A program made the translations under genes and the position numbers. Positions 41,053-54,197 of a stretch of 64,000 nucleotides of DNA are shown here, piece by piece. Under the pieces are notes generated by a model, which saw only the letters and a program-made list of their open reading frames with translations, searched no databases and was not told the DNA's origin. This DNA comes from Mixophyes australis (Eukaryota > Chordata > Amphibia > Anura > Limnodynastidae), in the NCBI GenBank assembly GCA_036250195.1, contig JAVHZZ010000010.1, positions 111,249,525 to 111,313,524 on the forward strand, read 5' to 3'. How positions within the stretch are numbered: position 1 is the stretch's first letter; every line of letters begins with the position of its first letter.

Positions 41053-41342
41053 CATACTTGCCAACATTTTTATTTTTTCTTCCGGGAGATGCCGGCTGGG
41101 ACGTGGGCGTGCAGGGGGCGGGGCTGCGAAATCGCGTCATTTTGGCCCCGCCCCCGTGACGGAATGACGCAAATCGCGTCATTTTACAGTGGGGGCGGGG
41201 CTAAACGCCGCGATTCCGGGTGAATCGCGGCGTTTAAATTAAATTTGTCCCCCTTCCTATCAGGGAGATTGCCACACTCGTCCGGGAGACTCTCGCAAAA
41301 TGCGGGAGTCTCCCGGACAATGCGGGAGAGTTGGCAAGTATG
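41053..41342. mobile_element. hAT-type MITE (CATACTTG family)
   Basis: Its ends are CATACTTGCCAAC and GTTGGCAAGTATG. The 8-bp duplication CCTTTCAG lies at 41045-41052 and 41343-41350. The GC-rich interior shares CGCGTCATTTTGG blocks with 18820-19144. Confidence 0.85.
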
Positions 41343-41350
41343 CCTTTCAG

Positions 41351-41729
41351 TACCTCTCTAGAGGGCAAACAGTAATGGCTGCCACATGGTCAGAGCTCTC
41401 AGCATGTCATATAAGGGCAAGGGGTGTGGATCTCACAGTGAAAACAGAGTCTGCCAAAGCCTTTCTGCTCATATCATCATGTGCCATGTGACTGTTGTTG
41501 CTATGGAAGTCACATAACAGAAATCTGAAGAATTATTAATCATTAAAGCAGCCTGAAGAAACAAACCAAGATAAAATGGTAAATACCAACATTCTCCCTA
41601 TAGAATGCCAGTGTGATTTATGTTTAAAAACACACCTCATATTTTCATGGGATTGCGGCTTTAAATAATAAATACAGTTCAAATATTATACTTAGATAGA
41701 GTACTACTGCCATATACTCTTCACACTAA
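41351..41729. other. Intron sequence
   Basis: Nothing recognised. Confidence 0.4.
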
Positions 41730-41964
41730 GGGGAGTATTCAATTGACGGCGGGATCGCCAAAAACCCCGCGCTCTAAAAATATTACCGTTAATATGGTAA
41801 TATCTCGCTGGATTTCAGCTCGCAGCTCCCTGAGCTGCGAGCTGAAATCCAGCGAGTAAATTACCCTATTAACGGTATTTACGCGCAGGATTACCGTATT
41901 AACGGTAATATTTTTAGAGCGCGGGATTTTTGGCGATCCCGCCGTCAATTGAATACCCCCCTTA
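41730..41964. mobile_element. Palindromic MITE
   Basis: It starts AAGGGGAGTATTCAATTGAC and ends with the near complement GTCAATTGAATACCCCCCTT. A perfect inner palindrome surrounds CTGGATTTCAGCTCGCAGCT. A 3-bp TAA/TTA-type duplication is possible (Harbinger-like), but it is too short to prove. Confidence 0.75.
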
Positions 41965-42356
41965 GTATTGGTTAATGGAGAAAGCCAATCATTTCCATTC
42001 ACACTGAAGAATCTATTCAAGAAATGCAAAGTGAGAAATTCATTTGTATCACTCTGGTTGGCAAAGAACCATCATGTAACTTTTGCCCTCGTAAAGACTT
42101 TAAGAATCATCATTCAACTGAAAGGTAGCAGGTTTGGAATAAGATACCTTATGCATATATCTGAGAAAACATTACTTTTAATTAAATCTTATATTTTAAA
42201 AGTATACATTTTTCTATATGTCTTTCATTTCAGTTTGTTCTTATTTGTGCTATTATTTCAGGATTGTAATCATTGTAATCTGCTACATAGTGGAAGAAAT
42301 CTTTAGTGCCATCTAACAGTTTAAAGATATATTATCCCTTATATATCACCACTCAC

Positions 42357-42692
42357 CTGACACCTCCAGAGCAGATTTCCCCTCCGCTTTATCAGGAGTG
42401 ACTATAACAGTACAGGTATATTCTCCTTCATCAGAGAACTGGACACGCGGGATGTGAAGTTCAGCGTTTCCTTTCTTTATTTCACTCTCCACCATGAAAG
42501 CTCCTGGTCTATTTGTGTTTAAACTTCCAGGAATATTATCATAGACATCAATTTTACTTCCATTCAATATCCTGGACCACAGCACTGTGATAGTTCTCCC
42601 AGGTTCAAAATCAGAGATATCACAGGGAATAGTCACATCCTCCTCTCTCATTGCTTCAATAAATGGTTTATTCATAGTGACTCTAAGCGCAT
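42357..42692 (-). CDS. ncr3lg1-like: IgV domain exon of the B7-H6-like gene
   Basis: A 336-nt exon with acceptor TATTAATTTTTTAG and donor TCAG|GTGAGT, phase 1 on both sides, so it joins directly to the leader exon. It encodes a V-type domain with first Cys in DVTIPCDIS, Trp in ITVLWSR and the DEGEYTC motif before the end. RPGAFMVES, then GNAELHIPRVQF and VIVTPDKAEGKSALEV, align well with the V domain of NCR3LG1/B7-H6 (RPGA, K-x-GDASLRLPGIQ, VVVTPLKAQGTVQLEV). In human B7-H6 this domain binds NKp30 on NK cells. No search was run. Confidence 0.82.
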
Positions 42693-42699
42693 CTAAAAA

Positions 42700-43919
42700 A
42701 TTAATAAAATATTAAACGTTAACTTCTGGACACTCAGCATTTACTAGTCTGCTTCTCGTTCTGTTTCCTGGATCTTTGTAGTGTCAGGGGGCCCGAGTCA
42801 TCACACAGAGCAAAGCAAAAAAGTAGTAACTTTGTACCAGGTTGCATTGGATGGGAGGTAAATGTGGGGACAGATTTATAGTTGGGGTAGGGCTTGTCCT
42901 AGATCAACTTTACATTTCAGTGTATTTGTCTGTGTATTTACCAGCAGATCGTTGACTTATTCACATGTCACTAATGTGACTTTACATCTACAGACCTACT
43001 AGGAACACTCTCGTGTAAAGATTGTACTACACGGGTCCTTTACAGGTGCGCACCTGCTTCTCTACACTGGAGCCGACACGCTGACAGCACCGGCCACAGA
43101 GGAGTATTAGTCGTTACTTGATTTATTATCAGCGGATCCGTCGGGGTCATCGACGCTAATCCCCCTCATGTACTACAAAGCCCTCAGACATCTCCTGTAT
43201 TCCGTAACTTTGTCCGTTTTCTTCTTCCATCAGCTGTAACACAGCATTGTGTCCAAGTCAGCAGCAAGATTCCATCTGGGATCATTATCGGATGAGGTGT
43301 TTAAGTCCTATACACCACTAACAATCAGTTCTCTACTAATACTGCATTATTGTTTTATTTTTTCTATTTCTTATTCATCCTATGACTTATGGTCGTACCA
43401 ATGTGATTTGGGATATATTAGAGTTTTGCTATTAAAGTGTATTTTACATTATAGCCTTGGATGCATATGTCCAATTTATCGATTGTTATTGTATTAATTG
43501 ATATACGCTCTTGTGAAGCTCCCCCCAGCGCTGTCTGTCTTTCTATCTGTTATACATTTTCTCGGGGATGTAACACCATCCTTTTACAGCTGCGGGTGGT
43601 GACTCACTTTTGAAGTGTGAAGGTATTTGTTGCACTAGGTGTCATTAGTTTGTAGTTTGTGTGTTTAACATAAGGTACCTGTCACTTTCCTTCATCTTTC
43701 TTTCTTTAAACCAATTTAAACACCACAACAGGCTCGGACTGGGCTGCTGGGAAGTCGGGGAAATAATTCCCATGAGACTCTGCTGAGGGATGAGTGGAGC
43801 ATGTGCTGAGCTCTGATTGGAGGAGCCCATCACATGCTCCTCTGACCAGTGGAGATCAGCAGCACCCACAGGGGCTGTGCCTTCTCTGCGTGGCCGGGTG
43901 ACTGTGGGGACAGTGTTAG
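42700..43919. other. Intron 1, proximal part
   Basis: No exon recognised between the IgV exon and the 76-bp array. Confidence 0.45.
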
Positions 43920-46900
43920 TCCCAGTCTGCTGGGTCTCTCCCTCCCAGCACCCCTTCTACAAGCTGCTGATCCTCCCTGCTCCCAGCACACATTCTCCCA
44001 GTCTGCTGGGTCTCTCCCTCCCACCACCCCTTCTACAAGCTGCTGATCCTCCCTGCTCCCAGCACACGTTCTCCCAGTCTGCTGGGTCTCTCCCTCCCAG
44101 CGCCCCTTCTACAAGTTGCTGATCCTCCCTGCTCGCAGCACACATTCTCCCAGTCTGCTGGGTCTCTCCCTCCCAGCGCCCCTTCTACAAGATGCTGATC
44201 CTCCCTGCTCCCAGCACACATTCTCCCAGTCTGCTGGGTCTCTCCCTCCCAGCGCCCCTTCTACAAGCTGCTGATCCTCCCTGCTCCCAGCACACATTCT
44301 CCCAGTCTGCTGCGTCTCTCCCTCCCAGCACCCCTTCTACAAGCTGCTGATCCTCCCTGCTCCCAGCACACATTCTCCCAGTCTGCTGGGTCTCTCCCTC
44401 CCAGCACCCCTTCTACAAGCTGCTGATCCTCCCTGCTCCCAGCACACATTCTCCCAGTCTGCTGGGTCTCTCCCTCCCAGCACCCCTTCTACAAGCTGCT
44501 GATCCTCCCTGCTCCCAGCACACATTCTCCCAGTCTGCTGGGTCTCTCCCTCCCAGCATCCCTTCTACAAGCTGCTGATCCTCCCTGCTCCCAGCACACG
44601 TTCTCCCAATCTGCTGGGTCTCTCCCTCCCAGCACCCCTTCTACAAGCTGCTGATCCTCCCTTCTCTCAGCACACATTCTCCCAGTCTGCTGGGTCTCTC
44701 CCTCCCAACACCCTTCTCCAAGCTGCTGTTCCTCCCTGCTCCCAGCACACATTCTCCCAGTCTGCTGGGTCTCTCCCTCCCAGCGCCCCTTCTACAAGCT
44801 GCTGATCCTCCCTGCTCCCAGCACACATTCTCCCAGTCTGCTGCGTCTCTCCCTCCCAGCACCCCTTCTACAAGCTGCTGTTCCTCCCTGCTCCCAGCAC
44901 ACATTCTCCCAGTCTGCTGGGTCTCTCCCTCCCAGCACCCCTTCTACAAGCTGCTGATCCTCCCTGCTCCCAGTACACATTCTCCCAGTCTGCTGGGTTT
45001 CTCCCTCCCAGCACCCCTTCTACAAGCTGCTGATCCTCCCTGCTCCCAGCACACATTCTCCCAGTCTGCTGGGTCTCTCCCTCCCAGCATCCCTTATACA
45101 AGCTGCTGATCCTCCCTGCTCCCAGCATACATTCTCCCAATCTGCTGGGTCTCTCCCTCCCAGCACCCCTTCTACAAGCTGCTGATCCTCCCTTCTCTCA
45201 GCACACATTCTCCCAGTCTGCTGGGTCTCTCCCTCCCAGCGCCCCTTCTACAAGCTGCTGATCCTCCCTGCTCCCAGCACACATTCTCCCCAGTCTGCTG
45301 GGTCTCTCCCTCCCAGCGCCCCTTCTACAAGCTGCTGATCCTCCCTGCTCCCAGCACACATTCTCCGAGACTGCTGGGTCTCTCCCTCCCAGCGCCCCTT
45401 CTTCAAGCTGCTGATCCTCCCTGCTCCAAGCACACATTCTCCCGACTGCTGGGTCTCTCCCTCCCAGCGCCCCTTCTACAAGCTGCTGATCCTCCCTGCT
45501 CCTAGCACACATTCTCCCAGTCTGCTGGGTCTCTCCCTCCCAACACCCTTCTACAAGCTGCTGATCCTCCCTGCTCCCAGCACACATTCTCCCAGTCTGC
45601 TGGGTCTCTCCCTCCCAGCACCCCTTCTACAAGCTGCTGATCCTCCCTGCTCCCAGCACACATTCTCCCAGTCTGCTGGGCCTCTCCCTCCCAGCACCCC
45701 TTCTACAAGCTGCTGATCCTCCCTGCTCCCAGCACACATTCTCCCAGTCTGCTGGGTCTCTCCCTCCCAGCATCCCTTCTACAAGCTGCTGATCCTCCCT
45801 GCTCCCAGCATACATTCTCCCAATCTGCTGGGTCTCTCCCTCCCAGCACCCCTTCTACAAGCTGCTGATCCTCCCTTCTCTCAGCACACATTCTCCCAGT
45901 CTGCTGGGTCTCTCCCTCCCAACACCCTTCTCCAAGCTGCTGTTCCTCCCTGCTCCTAGCACACATTCTCCCAGTCTGCTGGGTCTCTCCCTCCCAGCGC
46001 CCCTTCTACAAGCTGCTGATCCTCCCTGCTCCCAGCACACATTCTCCCCAGTCTGCTGGGTCTCTCCCTCCCAGCGCCCCTTCTACAAGCTGCTGATCCT
46101 CCCTGCTCCCAGCACACATTCTCCGAGACTGCTGGGTCTCTCCCTCCCAGCGCCCCTTCTTCAAGCTGCTGATCCTCCCTGCTCCAAGCACACATTCTCC
46201 CGACTGCTGGGTCTCTCCCTCCCAGCACCCCTTCTACAAGCTGCTGATCCTCCCTGCTCCCAGCACACATTCTCCCCAGTCTGCTGGGTCTCTCCCTCCC
46301 AGCGCCCCTTCTACAAGCTGCTGATCCTCCCTGCTCCCAGCACACATTCTCCCCAGTCTGCTGGGTTTCTCCCTCCCAGCGCCCCTTCTACAAGCTGCTG
46401 ATCCTCCCTGCTCCCAGCACACATTCTCCGAGACTGCTGGGTCTCTCCCTCCCAGCGCCCCTTCTTCAAGCTGCTGATCCTCCCTGCTCCCAGCACACGT
46501 TCTCCCAGTCTGCTGGGTCTCTCCCTCCCAGCGCCCCTTCTACAAGTTGCTGATCCTCCCTGCTCGCAGCACACATTCTCCCAGTCTGCTGGGTCTCTCC
46601 CTCCCAGCGCCCCTTCTACAAGCTGCTGATCCTCCCTGCTCCCAGCACACATTCTCCCAGTCTGCTGGGTCTCTCCCTCCCAGCGCCCCTTCTACAAGCT
46701 GCTGATCCTCCCTGCTCCCAGCACACATTCTCCCAGTCTGCTGCGTCTCTCCCTCCCAGCACCCCTTCTACAAGCTGCTGATCCTCCCTGCTCCCAGCAC
46801 ACATTCTCCCAGTCTGCTGGGTCTCTCCCTCCCAGCACCCCTTCTACAAGCTGCTGATCCTCCCTGCTCCCAGCACACATTCTCCCAGTCTGCTGGGTCT

Positions 46901-49900
46901 CTCCCTCCCAGCACCCCTTCTACAAGCTGCTGATCCTCCCTGCTCCCAGCACACATTCTCCCAGTCTGCTGGGTCTCTCCCTCCCAGCATCCCTTCTACA
47001 AGCTGCTGATCCTCCCTGCTCCCAGCACACGTTCTCCCAATCTGCTGGGTCTCTCCCTCCCAGCACCCCTTCTACAAGCTGCTGATCCTCCCTTCTCTCA
47101 GCACACATTCTCCCAGTCTGCTGGGTCTCTCCCTCCCAACACCCTTCTCCAAGCTGCTGTTCCTCCCTGCTCCCAGCACACATTCTCCCAGTCTGCTGGG
47201 TCTCTCCCTCCCAGCGCCCCTTCTACAAGCTGCTGATCCTCCCTGCTCCCAGCACACATTCTCCCAGTCTGCTGCGTCTCTCCCTCCCAGCACCCCTTCT
47301 ACAAGCTGCTGTTCCTCCCTGCTCCCAGCACACATTCTCCCAGTCTGCTGGGTCTCTCCCTCCCAGCACCCCTTCTACAAGCTGCTGATCCTCCCTGCTC
47401 CCAGTACACATTCTCCCAGTCTGCTGGGTCTCTCCCTCCCAGCACCCCTTCTACAAGCTGCTGATCCTCCCTGCTCCCAGCACACATTCTCCCAGTCTGC
47501 TGGGTCTCTCCCTCCCAGCATCCCTTCTACAAGCTGCTGATCCTCCCTGCTCCCAGCATACATTCTCCCAATCTGCTGGGTCTCTCCCTCCCAGCACCCC
47601 TTCTACAAGCTGCTGATCCTCCCTTCTCTCAGCACACATTCTCCCAGTCTGCTGGGTCTCTCCCTCCCAGCGCCCCTTCTACAAGCTGCTGATCCTCCCT
47701 GCTCCCAGCACACATTCTCCCCAGTCTGCTGGGTTTCTCCCTCCCAGCGCCCCTTCTACAAGCTGCTGATCCTCCCTGCTCCCAGCACACATTCTCCGAG
47801 ACTGCTGGGTCTCTCCCTCCCAGCGCCCCTTCTTCAAGCTGCTGATCCTCCCTGCTCCAAGCACACATTCTCCCGACTGCTGGGTCTCTCCCTCCCAGCG
47901 CCCCTTCTACAAGCTGCTGATCCTCCCTGCTCCTAGCACACATTCTCCCAGTCTGCTGGGTCTCTCCCTCCCAACACCCTTCTACAAGCTGCTGATCCTC
48001 CCTGCTCCCAGCACACATTCTCCCAGTCTGCTGGGTCTCTCCCTCCCAGCACCCCTTCTACAAGCTGCTGATCCTCCCTGCTCCCAGCACACATTCTCCC
48101 AGTCTGCTGGGTCTCTCCCTCCCAGCACCCCTTCTACAAGCTGCTGATCCTCCCTGCTCCCAGCACACATTCTCCCAGTCTGCTGGGTCTCTCCCTCCCA
48201 GCATCCCTTCTACAAGCTGCTGATCCTCCCTGCTCCCAGCATACATTCTCCCAATCTGCTGGGTCTCTCCCTCCCAGCACCCCTTCTACAAGCTGCTGAT
48301 CCTCCCTTCTCTCAGCACACATTCTCCCAGTCTGCTGGGTCTCTCCCTCCCAACACCCTTCTCCAAGCTGCTGTTCCTCCCTGCTCCTAGCACACATTCT
48401 CCCAGTCTGCTGGGTCTCTCCCTCCCAGCGCCCCTTCTACAAGCTGCTGATCCTCCCTGCTCCCAGCACACATTCTCCCCAGTCTGCTGGGTCTCTCCCT
48501 CCCAGCGCCCCTTCTACAAGCTGCTGATCCTCCCTGCTCCCAGCACACATTCTCCGAGACTGCTGGGTCTCTCCCTCCCAGCGCCCCTTCTTCAAGCTGC
48601 TGATCCTCCCTGCTCCAAGCACACATTCTCCCGACTGCTGGGTCTCTCCCTCCCAGCGCCCCTTCTACAAGCTGCTGATCCTCCCTGCTCCTAGCACACA
48701 TTCTCCCAGTCTGCTGGGTCTCTCCCTCCCAACACCCTTCTCCAAGCTGCTGTTCCTCCCTGCTCCTAGCACACATTCTCCCAGTCTGCTGTGTCTCTCC
48801 CTCCCAGCGCCCCTTCTACAAGCTGCTGATCCTCCCTGCTCCCAGCACACATTCTCCCCAGTCTGCTGGGTCTCTCCCTCCCAGCGCCCCTTCTACAAGC
48901 TGCTGATCCTCCCTGCTCCCAGCACACATTCTCCGAGACTGCTGGGTCTCTCCCTCCCAGCGCCCCTTCTACAAGCTGCTGATCCTCCCTGCTCCCAGCA
49001 CACATTCTCCCAGTCTGCTGGGTCTCTCCCTCCCAGCACCTCTTCTACAAGCTGCTGATCCTCCCTGCTCCCAGCACACATTCTCCGAGACTGCTGGGTC
49101 TCTCCCTCCCAGCGCCCCTTCTACAAGCTGCTGATCCTCCCTGCTCCCAGCACACATTCTCCCAGTCTGCTGGGTCTCTCCCTCCCAGCACCTCTTCTAC
49201 AAGATGCTGATCCTCCCTGCTCCCAGCACACATTCTCCCAGTCTGCTGGGTCTCTCCCTCCCAGCACCCCTTCTACAAGCTGCTGATCCTCCCTGCTCCC
49301 AGCACACATTCTCCCAGTCTGCTGGGTCTCTCCCTCCCAGCATCCCTTCTACAAGCTGCTGATCCTCCCTGCTCCCAGCACACGTTCTCCCAATCTGCTG
49401 GGTCTCTCCCTCCCAGCACCCCTTCTACAAGCTGCTGATCCTCCCTTCTCTCAGCACACATTCTCCCAGTCTGCTGGGTCTCTCCCTCCCAACACCCTTC
49501 TCCAAGCTGCTGTTCCTCCCTGCTCCCAGCACACATTCTCCCAGTCTGCTGGGTCTCTCCCTCCCAGCGCCCCTTCTACAAGCTGCTGATCCTCCCTGCT
49601 CCCAGCACACATTCTCCCAGTCTGCTGCGTCTCTCCCTCCCAGCACCCCTTCTACAAGCTGCTGATCCTCCCTGCTCCCAGCACACATTCTCCCAGTCTG
49701 CTGGGTCTCTCCCTCCCAGCACCCCTTCTACAAGCTGCTGATCCTCCCTGCTCCCAGCACACATTCTCCCAGTCTGCTGGGTCTCTCCCTCCCAGCACCC
49801 CTTCTACAAGCTGCTGATCCTCCCTGCTCCCAGCACACATTCTCCCAGTCTGCTGGGTCTCTCCCTCCCAGCATCCCTTCTACAAGCTGCTGATCCTCCC

Positions 49901-51140
49901 TGCTCCCAGCATACATTCTCCCAATCTGCTGGGTCTCTCCCTCCCAGCACCCCTTCTACAAGCTGCTGATCCTCCCTTCTCTCAGCACACATTCTCCCAG
50001 TCTGCTGGGTCTCTCCCTCCCAGTGCCCCTTCTACAAGCTGCTGATCCTCCCTGCTCCCAGCACACATTCTCCCCAGTCTGCTGGGTCTCTCCCTCCCAG
50101 CGCCCCTTCTACAAGCTGCTGATCCTCCCTGCTCCCAGCACACATTCTCCGAGACTGCTGGGTCTCTCCCTCCCAGCGCCCCTTCTTCAAGCTGCTGATC
50201 CTCCCTGCTCCAAGCACACATTCTCCCGACTGCTGGGTCTCTCCCTCCCAGCGCCCCTTCTACAAGCTGCTGATCCTCCCTGCTCCTAGCACACATTCTC
50301 CCAGTCTGCTGGGTCTCTCCCTCCCAACACCCATCTACAAGCTGCTGATCCTCCCTGCTCCCAGCACACATTCTCCCAGTCTGCTGGGTCTCTCCCTCCC
50401 AGCACCCCTTCTACAAGCTGCTGATCCTCCCTGCTCCCAGCACACATTCTCCCAGTCTGCTGGGTCTCTCCCTCCCAGCACCCCTTCTACAAGCTGCTGA
50501 TCCTCCCTGCTCCCAGCACACATTCTCCCAGTCTGCTGGGTCTCTCCCTCCCAGCATCCCTTCTACAAGCTGCTGATCCTCCCTGCTCCCAGCACACATT
50601 CTCCCAGTCTGCTGGGTCTCTCCCTCCCAGCACCCCTTCTCCTAGCTGCTGATCCTCCCTGCTCCCAGCATACATTCTCCCAGTCTGCTGGGTCTCTCCC
50701 TCCCAGCACCCCTTCTACAAGCTGCTGATCCTCCCTGCTCCCAGCACACATTCTCCCAGTCTGCTGGGTCTCTCCCTCCCAGCACCCCTTCTCCTAGCTG
50801 CTGATCCTCCCTGCTCCCAGCACACATTCTCCCAGTCTGCTGGGTCTCTCCCTCCCAGCACCCCTTCTACAAGCTGCTGATCCTCCCTGCTCCCAGCATA
50901 CATTCTCCCAGTCTGCTGGGTCTCTCCCTCCCAGCACCCCTTCTTCAAGCTGCTGATCCTCCCTGCTCCCAGCACACATTCTCCCAGTCTGCTGGGTCTC
51001 TCTCCCTCCCAGTACCTCTTCTACAAGCTGCTGATCCTCCCTGCTCCCAGCACACGTTCTCCCAGTCTGCTGGGTCTCTCCCTCCCAGCATCCCTTCTAC
51101 AAGCTGCTGATCCTCCCTGCTCCCAGCACACATTCTCCCA
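43920..51140 (-). repeat. 76-bp minisatellite with higher-order structure (~95 copies)
   Basis: The plus-strand unit contains CCCTGCTCCCAGCACACATT, CTGCTGGGTCTCTCCCTCCC and CCTTCTACAAGCTGCTGATC. Variant units (for example TTCTCTCAGCACA; ACACCCTTCTCCAAG; CCGAGACTGCTGGG) recur in the same order with an offset near 2431 bp, about 32 units. A shorter periodicity is near 1215 bp. The G-rich sense RNA has GGG runs in every unit. The array makes up most of intron 1. The roughly 62- to 129-codon minus-strand frames in it are by-products. Confidence 0.93.
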
Positions 51141-51427
51141 GTCTGATACTTCACTGTAATTTAACTCTCTGATTTTTCACATGTGACACAAATGGTCCAG
51201 GGTCAGGTAAGTTTTGAGTGAACTTAAATTAGGGAGGCTTTTCTTCGCCAATTAAAGCCCACCCAAACCTAACCTGTCCCTGTAAAAGAAGGGCCTATCC
51301 AACACAATGGACGTATCTTCCCACTCAAGTTTACACGTCTGTGCACAAGTGGGAGCAGGCGGTGTCTGTAGAATTACCAGGGGCCTGATTTATTAAGGAT
51401 CTTAATTTAAGAAACTTCTTATTTCAG
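51141..51427. other. Intron 1 sequence
   Basis: Short unique stretch; no exon recognised. Confidence 0.4.
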
Positions 51428-51666
51428 TCTCCTGGACAAAGCCATGTTACAATGCAAGGGGTGCAAATTAGTTTTCTGTTTTGAATATAAGTTAAATACT
51501 GACTGTTTTTTCATGTAGCACACAAATACTTGATAGCTTATTTGTACACTGAAATTTAAAGTTGATATTTGTGTGCTACATGAAAAAACAATCAGTATTT
51601 AACTTATGTTCAAAACAGAAAACTAATTTGCACCCCTTGCATTGTAACATGGTTTTGTCCAGGAGA
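51428..51666. mobile_element. Palindromic MITE
   Basis: Left arm from TCTCCTGGACAAAGCCATG; right arm ends CATGGTTTTGTCCAGGAGA. The arms are about 100 bp each and nearly perfect complements (including TTAGTTTTCTGTTTTGAA). It abuts the inverted end of the donor-site array. Confidence 0.75.
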
Positions 51667-51769
51667 TTATTAGTATATGTAATGTGTAACAGGGCAGATA
51701 AGTCACCCTGCACTTCTGTATGTGATTATTAGTATATGTAATGTATGACAGAGCAGGTAAGTCACCCAT
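51667..51769 (+). repeat. Inverted end of the 54-bp array
   Basis: Two units have the donor on the plus strand (ACAGAGCAGGTAAGTCACCC at about 51749-51768), opposite to the rest of the array. The orientation switches at about 51770. Confidence 0.85.
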
Positions 51770-54140
51770 ATACTAACAATCACACAGAGCAGGGTGACTT
51801 ACCTGCCCTGTCATACATTACATATACTAATAATCACACAGACCAGCAGGGTGACTTACCTGCCCTATCATACATTACATATACTAATAATCACACAGAG
51901 CAGGGTGACTTACCTGCCCTGTCATACATTACATATACTAATAATCACACAGAGCAGCAGGGTGACTTACCTGCCCTGTCATACATAACATATACTAATA
52001 ATCACACAGAGCAGAGTGACTTACCTGCCCTGTCATACATTACATATACTAATAATCACACAGAGCAGGGTGACTTACCTGCCCTGTCATACATTACATA
52101 TACTGATAATCACACATAGGGCAGGGTGACTTACCTGCCCTGTCATACATTACATGTACTAATAATCACACAGAGCAGGGTGACTTACCTGCCCTGTCAT
52201 ACATTACATATACTAATAATCACACAGGGCAGGGTGACTTACCTGCCCTGTCATACATTACATATACTGATAATCACACAGAGCAGGGTGACTTACCTGC
52301 CCTGTCATACATTACATATACTGATAATCACACATAGGGCAGGGTGACTTACCTGCCCTGTCATACATTACATATACTGATAATCACACATAGGGCAGGG
52401 TGACTTACCTGCCCTGTCATACATAACATATACTAATAATCACACAGGGCAGGGTGACTTACCTGCCCTGTCATACATTACATATACTGATAATCACACA
52501 TAGGGCAGGGTGACTTACCTGCCCTGTCATACATTACATATACTAATAATCACACATAGGGCAGGGTGACTTACCTGCCCTGTCATACATTACATATACT
52601 GATAATCACACAGAGCAGGGTGACTTACCTGCCCTGTCATACATTACATATACTAATAATCACACAGAGCAGGGTGACTTACCTGCCCTGTCATACATAA
52701 CATATACTAATAATCACACAGAGCAGAGTGACTAACCTGCCCTGTCACACATTACATATACTAATAATCACACAGAGCAGGGTGAGTTACCTGCCCTGTC
52801 ATACATTACATATACTAATAATCACACAGGGCAGGGTGACTTACATGCCCTGTCATACATTACATATACTGATAATCACACAGAGCAGGGTGACTTACCT
52901 GCCCTGTCATACATAACATATACTAATAATCACACAGAGCAGAGTGACTAACCTGCCCTGTCACACATTACATATACTAATAATCACACAGAGCAGGGTG
53001 AGTTACCTGCCCTGTCATACATAACATATACTAATAATCACACAGAGCAGAGTGACTAACCTGCCCTGTCATACATTACATATACTAATAATCACACAGG
53101 GCAGGGTGACTTACCTGCCCTGTCATACATTACATATACTGATAATCACACAGAGCAGGGTGACTTACCTGCCCTGTCATACATAACATATACTAATAAT
53201 CACACAGAGCAGAGTGACTAACCTGCCCTGTCACACATTACATATACTAATAATCACACAGAGCAGGGTGAGTTACCTGCCCTGTCATACATTACATATA
53301 CTAATAATCACACAGAGCAGGGTGACTTACCTGCCCTGTCATACATAACATATACTAATAATCACACAGAGCAGAGTGACTAACCTGCCCTGTCACACAT
53401 TACATATACTGATAATCACACAGAGCAGGGTGAGTTACCTGCCCTGTCATACATTACATATACTAATAATCACACAGAGCAGGGTGAGTTACCTGCCCTG
53501 TCACACATTACATATACTAATAATCACACAGAGCAGGGTGAGTTACCTGCCCTGTCATACATAACATATACTAATAATCACACAGAGCAGAGTGACTAAC
53601 CTGCCCTGTCACACATTACATATACTAATAATCACACAGAGCAGGGTGAGTTACCTGCCCTATCATACATTACATATAGTAATAATCACACAGAGCAGGG
53701 TGACTTACCTGCCCTGTCACACATTACATATACTAATAATCACACAGAGCAGGGTGACTTACCTGCCCTATCATACATTACATATACTAATAATCACACA
53801 GAGCAGGGTGACTTACCTGCCCTGTCATACATTACATATACTAATAATCACACAGAGCAGGGTGACTTACCTGCCCTATCATACATTACATATAGTAATA
53901 ATCACACAGAGGGCAGGGTGACTTACCTGCCCCTGTCATACATTACATATACTAATAATCACACAGAGCAGGGTGACTTACCTGCGCTGTCATACATTAC
54001 ATATACTAATAATCACACAGAGCAGGGTGACTTACCTGCCCTATCATACATTACATATACTAATAATCACACAGAGCAGGGTGACTTACCTGCGCTGTCA
54101 TACATTACATATACTAATAATCACACAGAGGGCAGGGTGA
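51770..54140 (-). repeat. 54-bp tandem array of the leader-exon splice donor (~44 copies)
   Basis: On the gene's strand each unit contains GACAGGGCAG|GTAAGTCACC. The consensus U1 site (CAG|GTAAGT) is kept in most units; variants are GTTAGT and GTAACT. The bases before GT resemble the end of the leader exon (TGATAGGGGCAG), and some units have TGATAGGGCAG. Most units are 54 bp; a few have 1-3 extra bases. The array runs into the real donor at 54145. Confidence 0.93.
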
Positions 54141-54145
54141 CTTAC

Positions 54146-54197
54146 CTGCCCCTATCAGGGGTATCAGCAGTAAGTAGAGGATATCTGAGGGTCTCAT
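54146..54197 (-). CDS. ncr3lg1-like: Leader (signal peptide) exon of the B7-H6-like gene
   Basis: ATG at 54195-54197 opens a 52-nt coding stretch, MRPSDILYLLLIPLIGA plus one base, ending at a perfect donor (GGCAG|GTAAGT). The product is a typical signal peptide: a short polar start, a hydrophobic core (ILYLLLIPLI) and small residues for cleavage. Phase 1 matches the IgV exon at 42692, giving IGA-D-ALRV at the junction. Intron 1 would be about 11.4 kb. The start is supported by the upstream promoter motifs. No other leader exon was found in the window. Confidence 0.75.

Noticed and set aside
44033..51154. Dozens of 61- to 129-codon minus-strand frames (MCAGSRED...)
   Set aside because: They are the same 76-bp repeat read in successive frames. 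Each is closed by a stop within about 190 bp.
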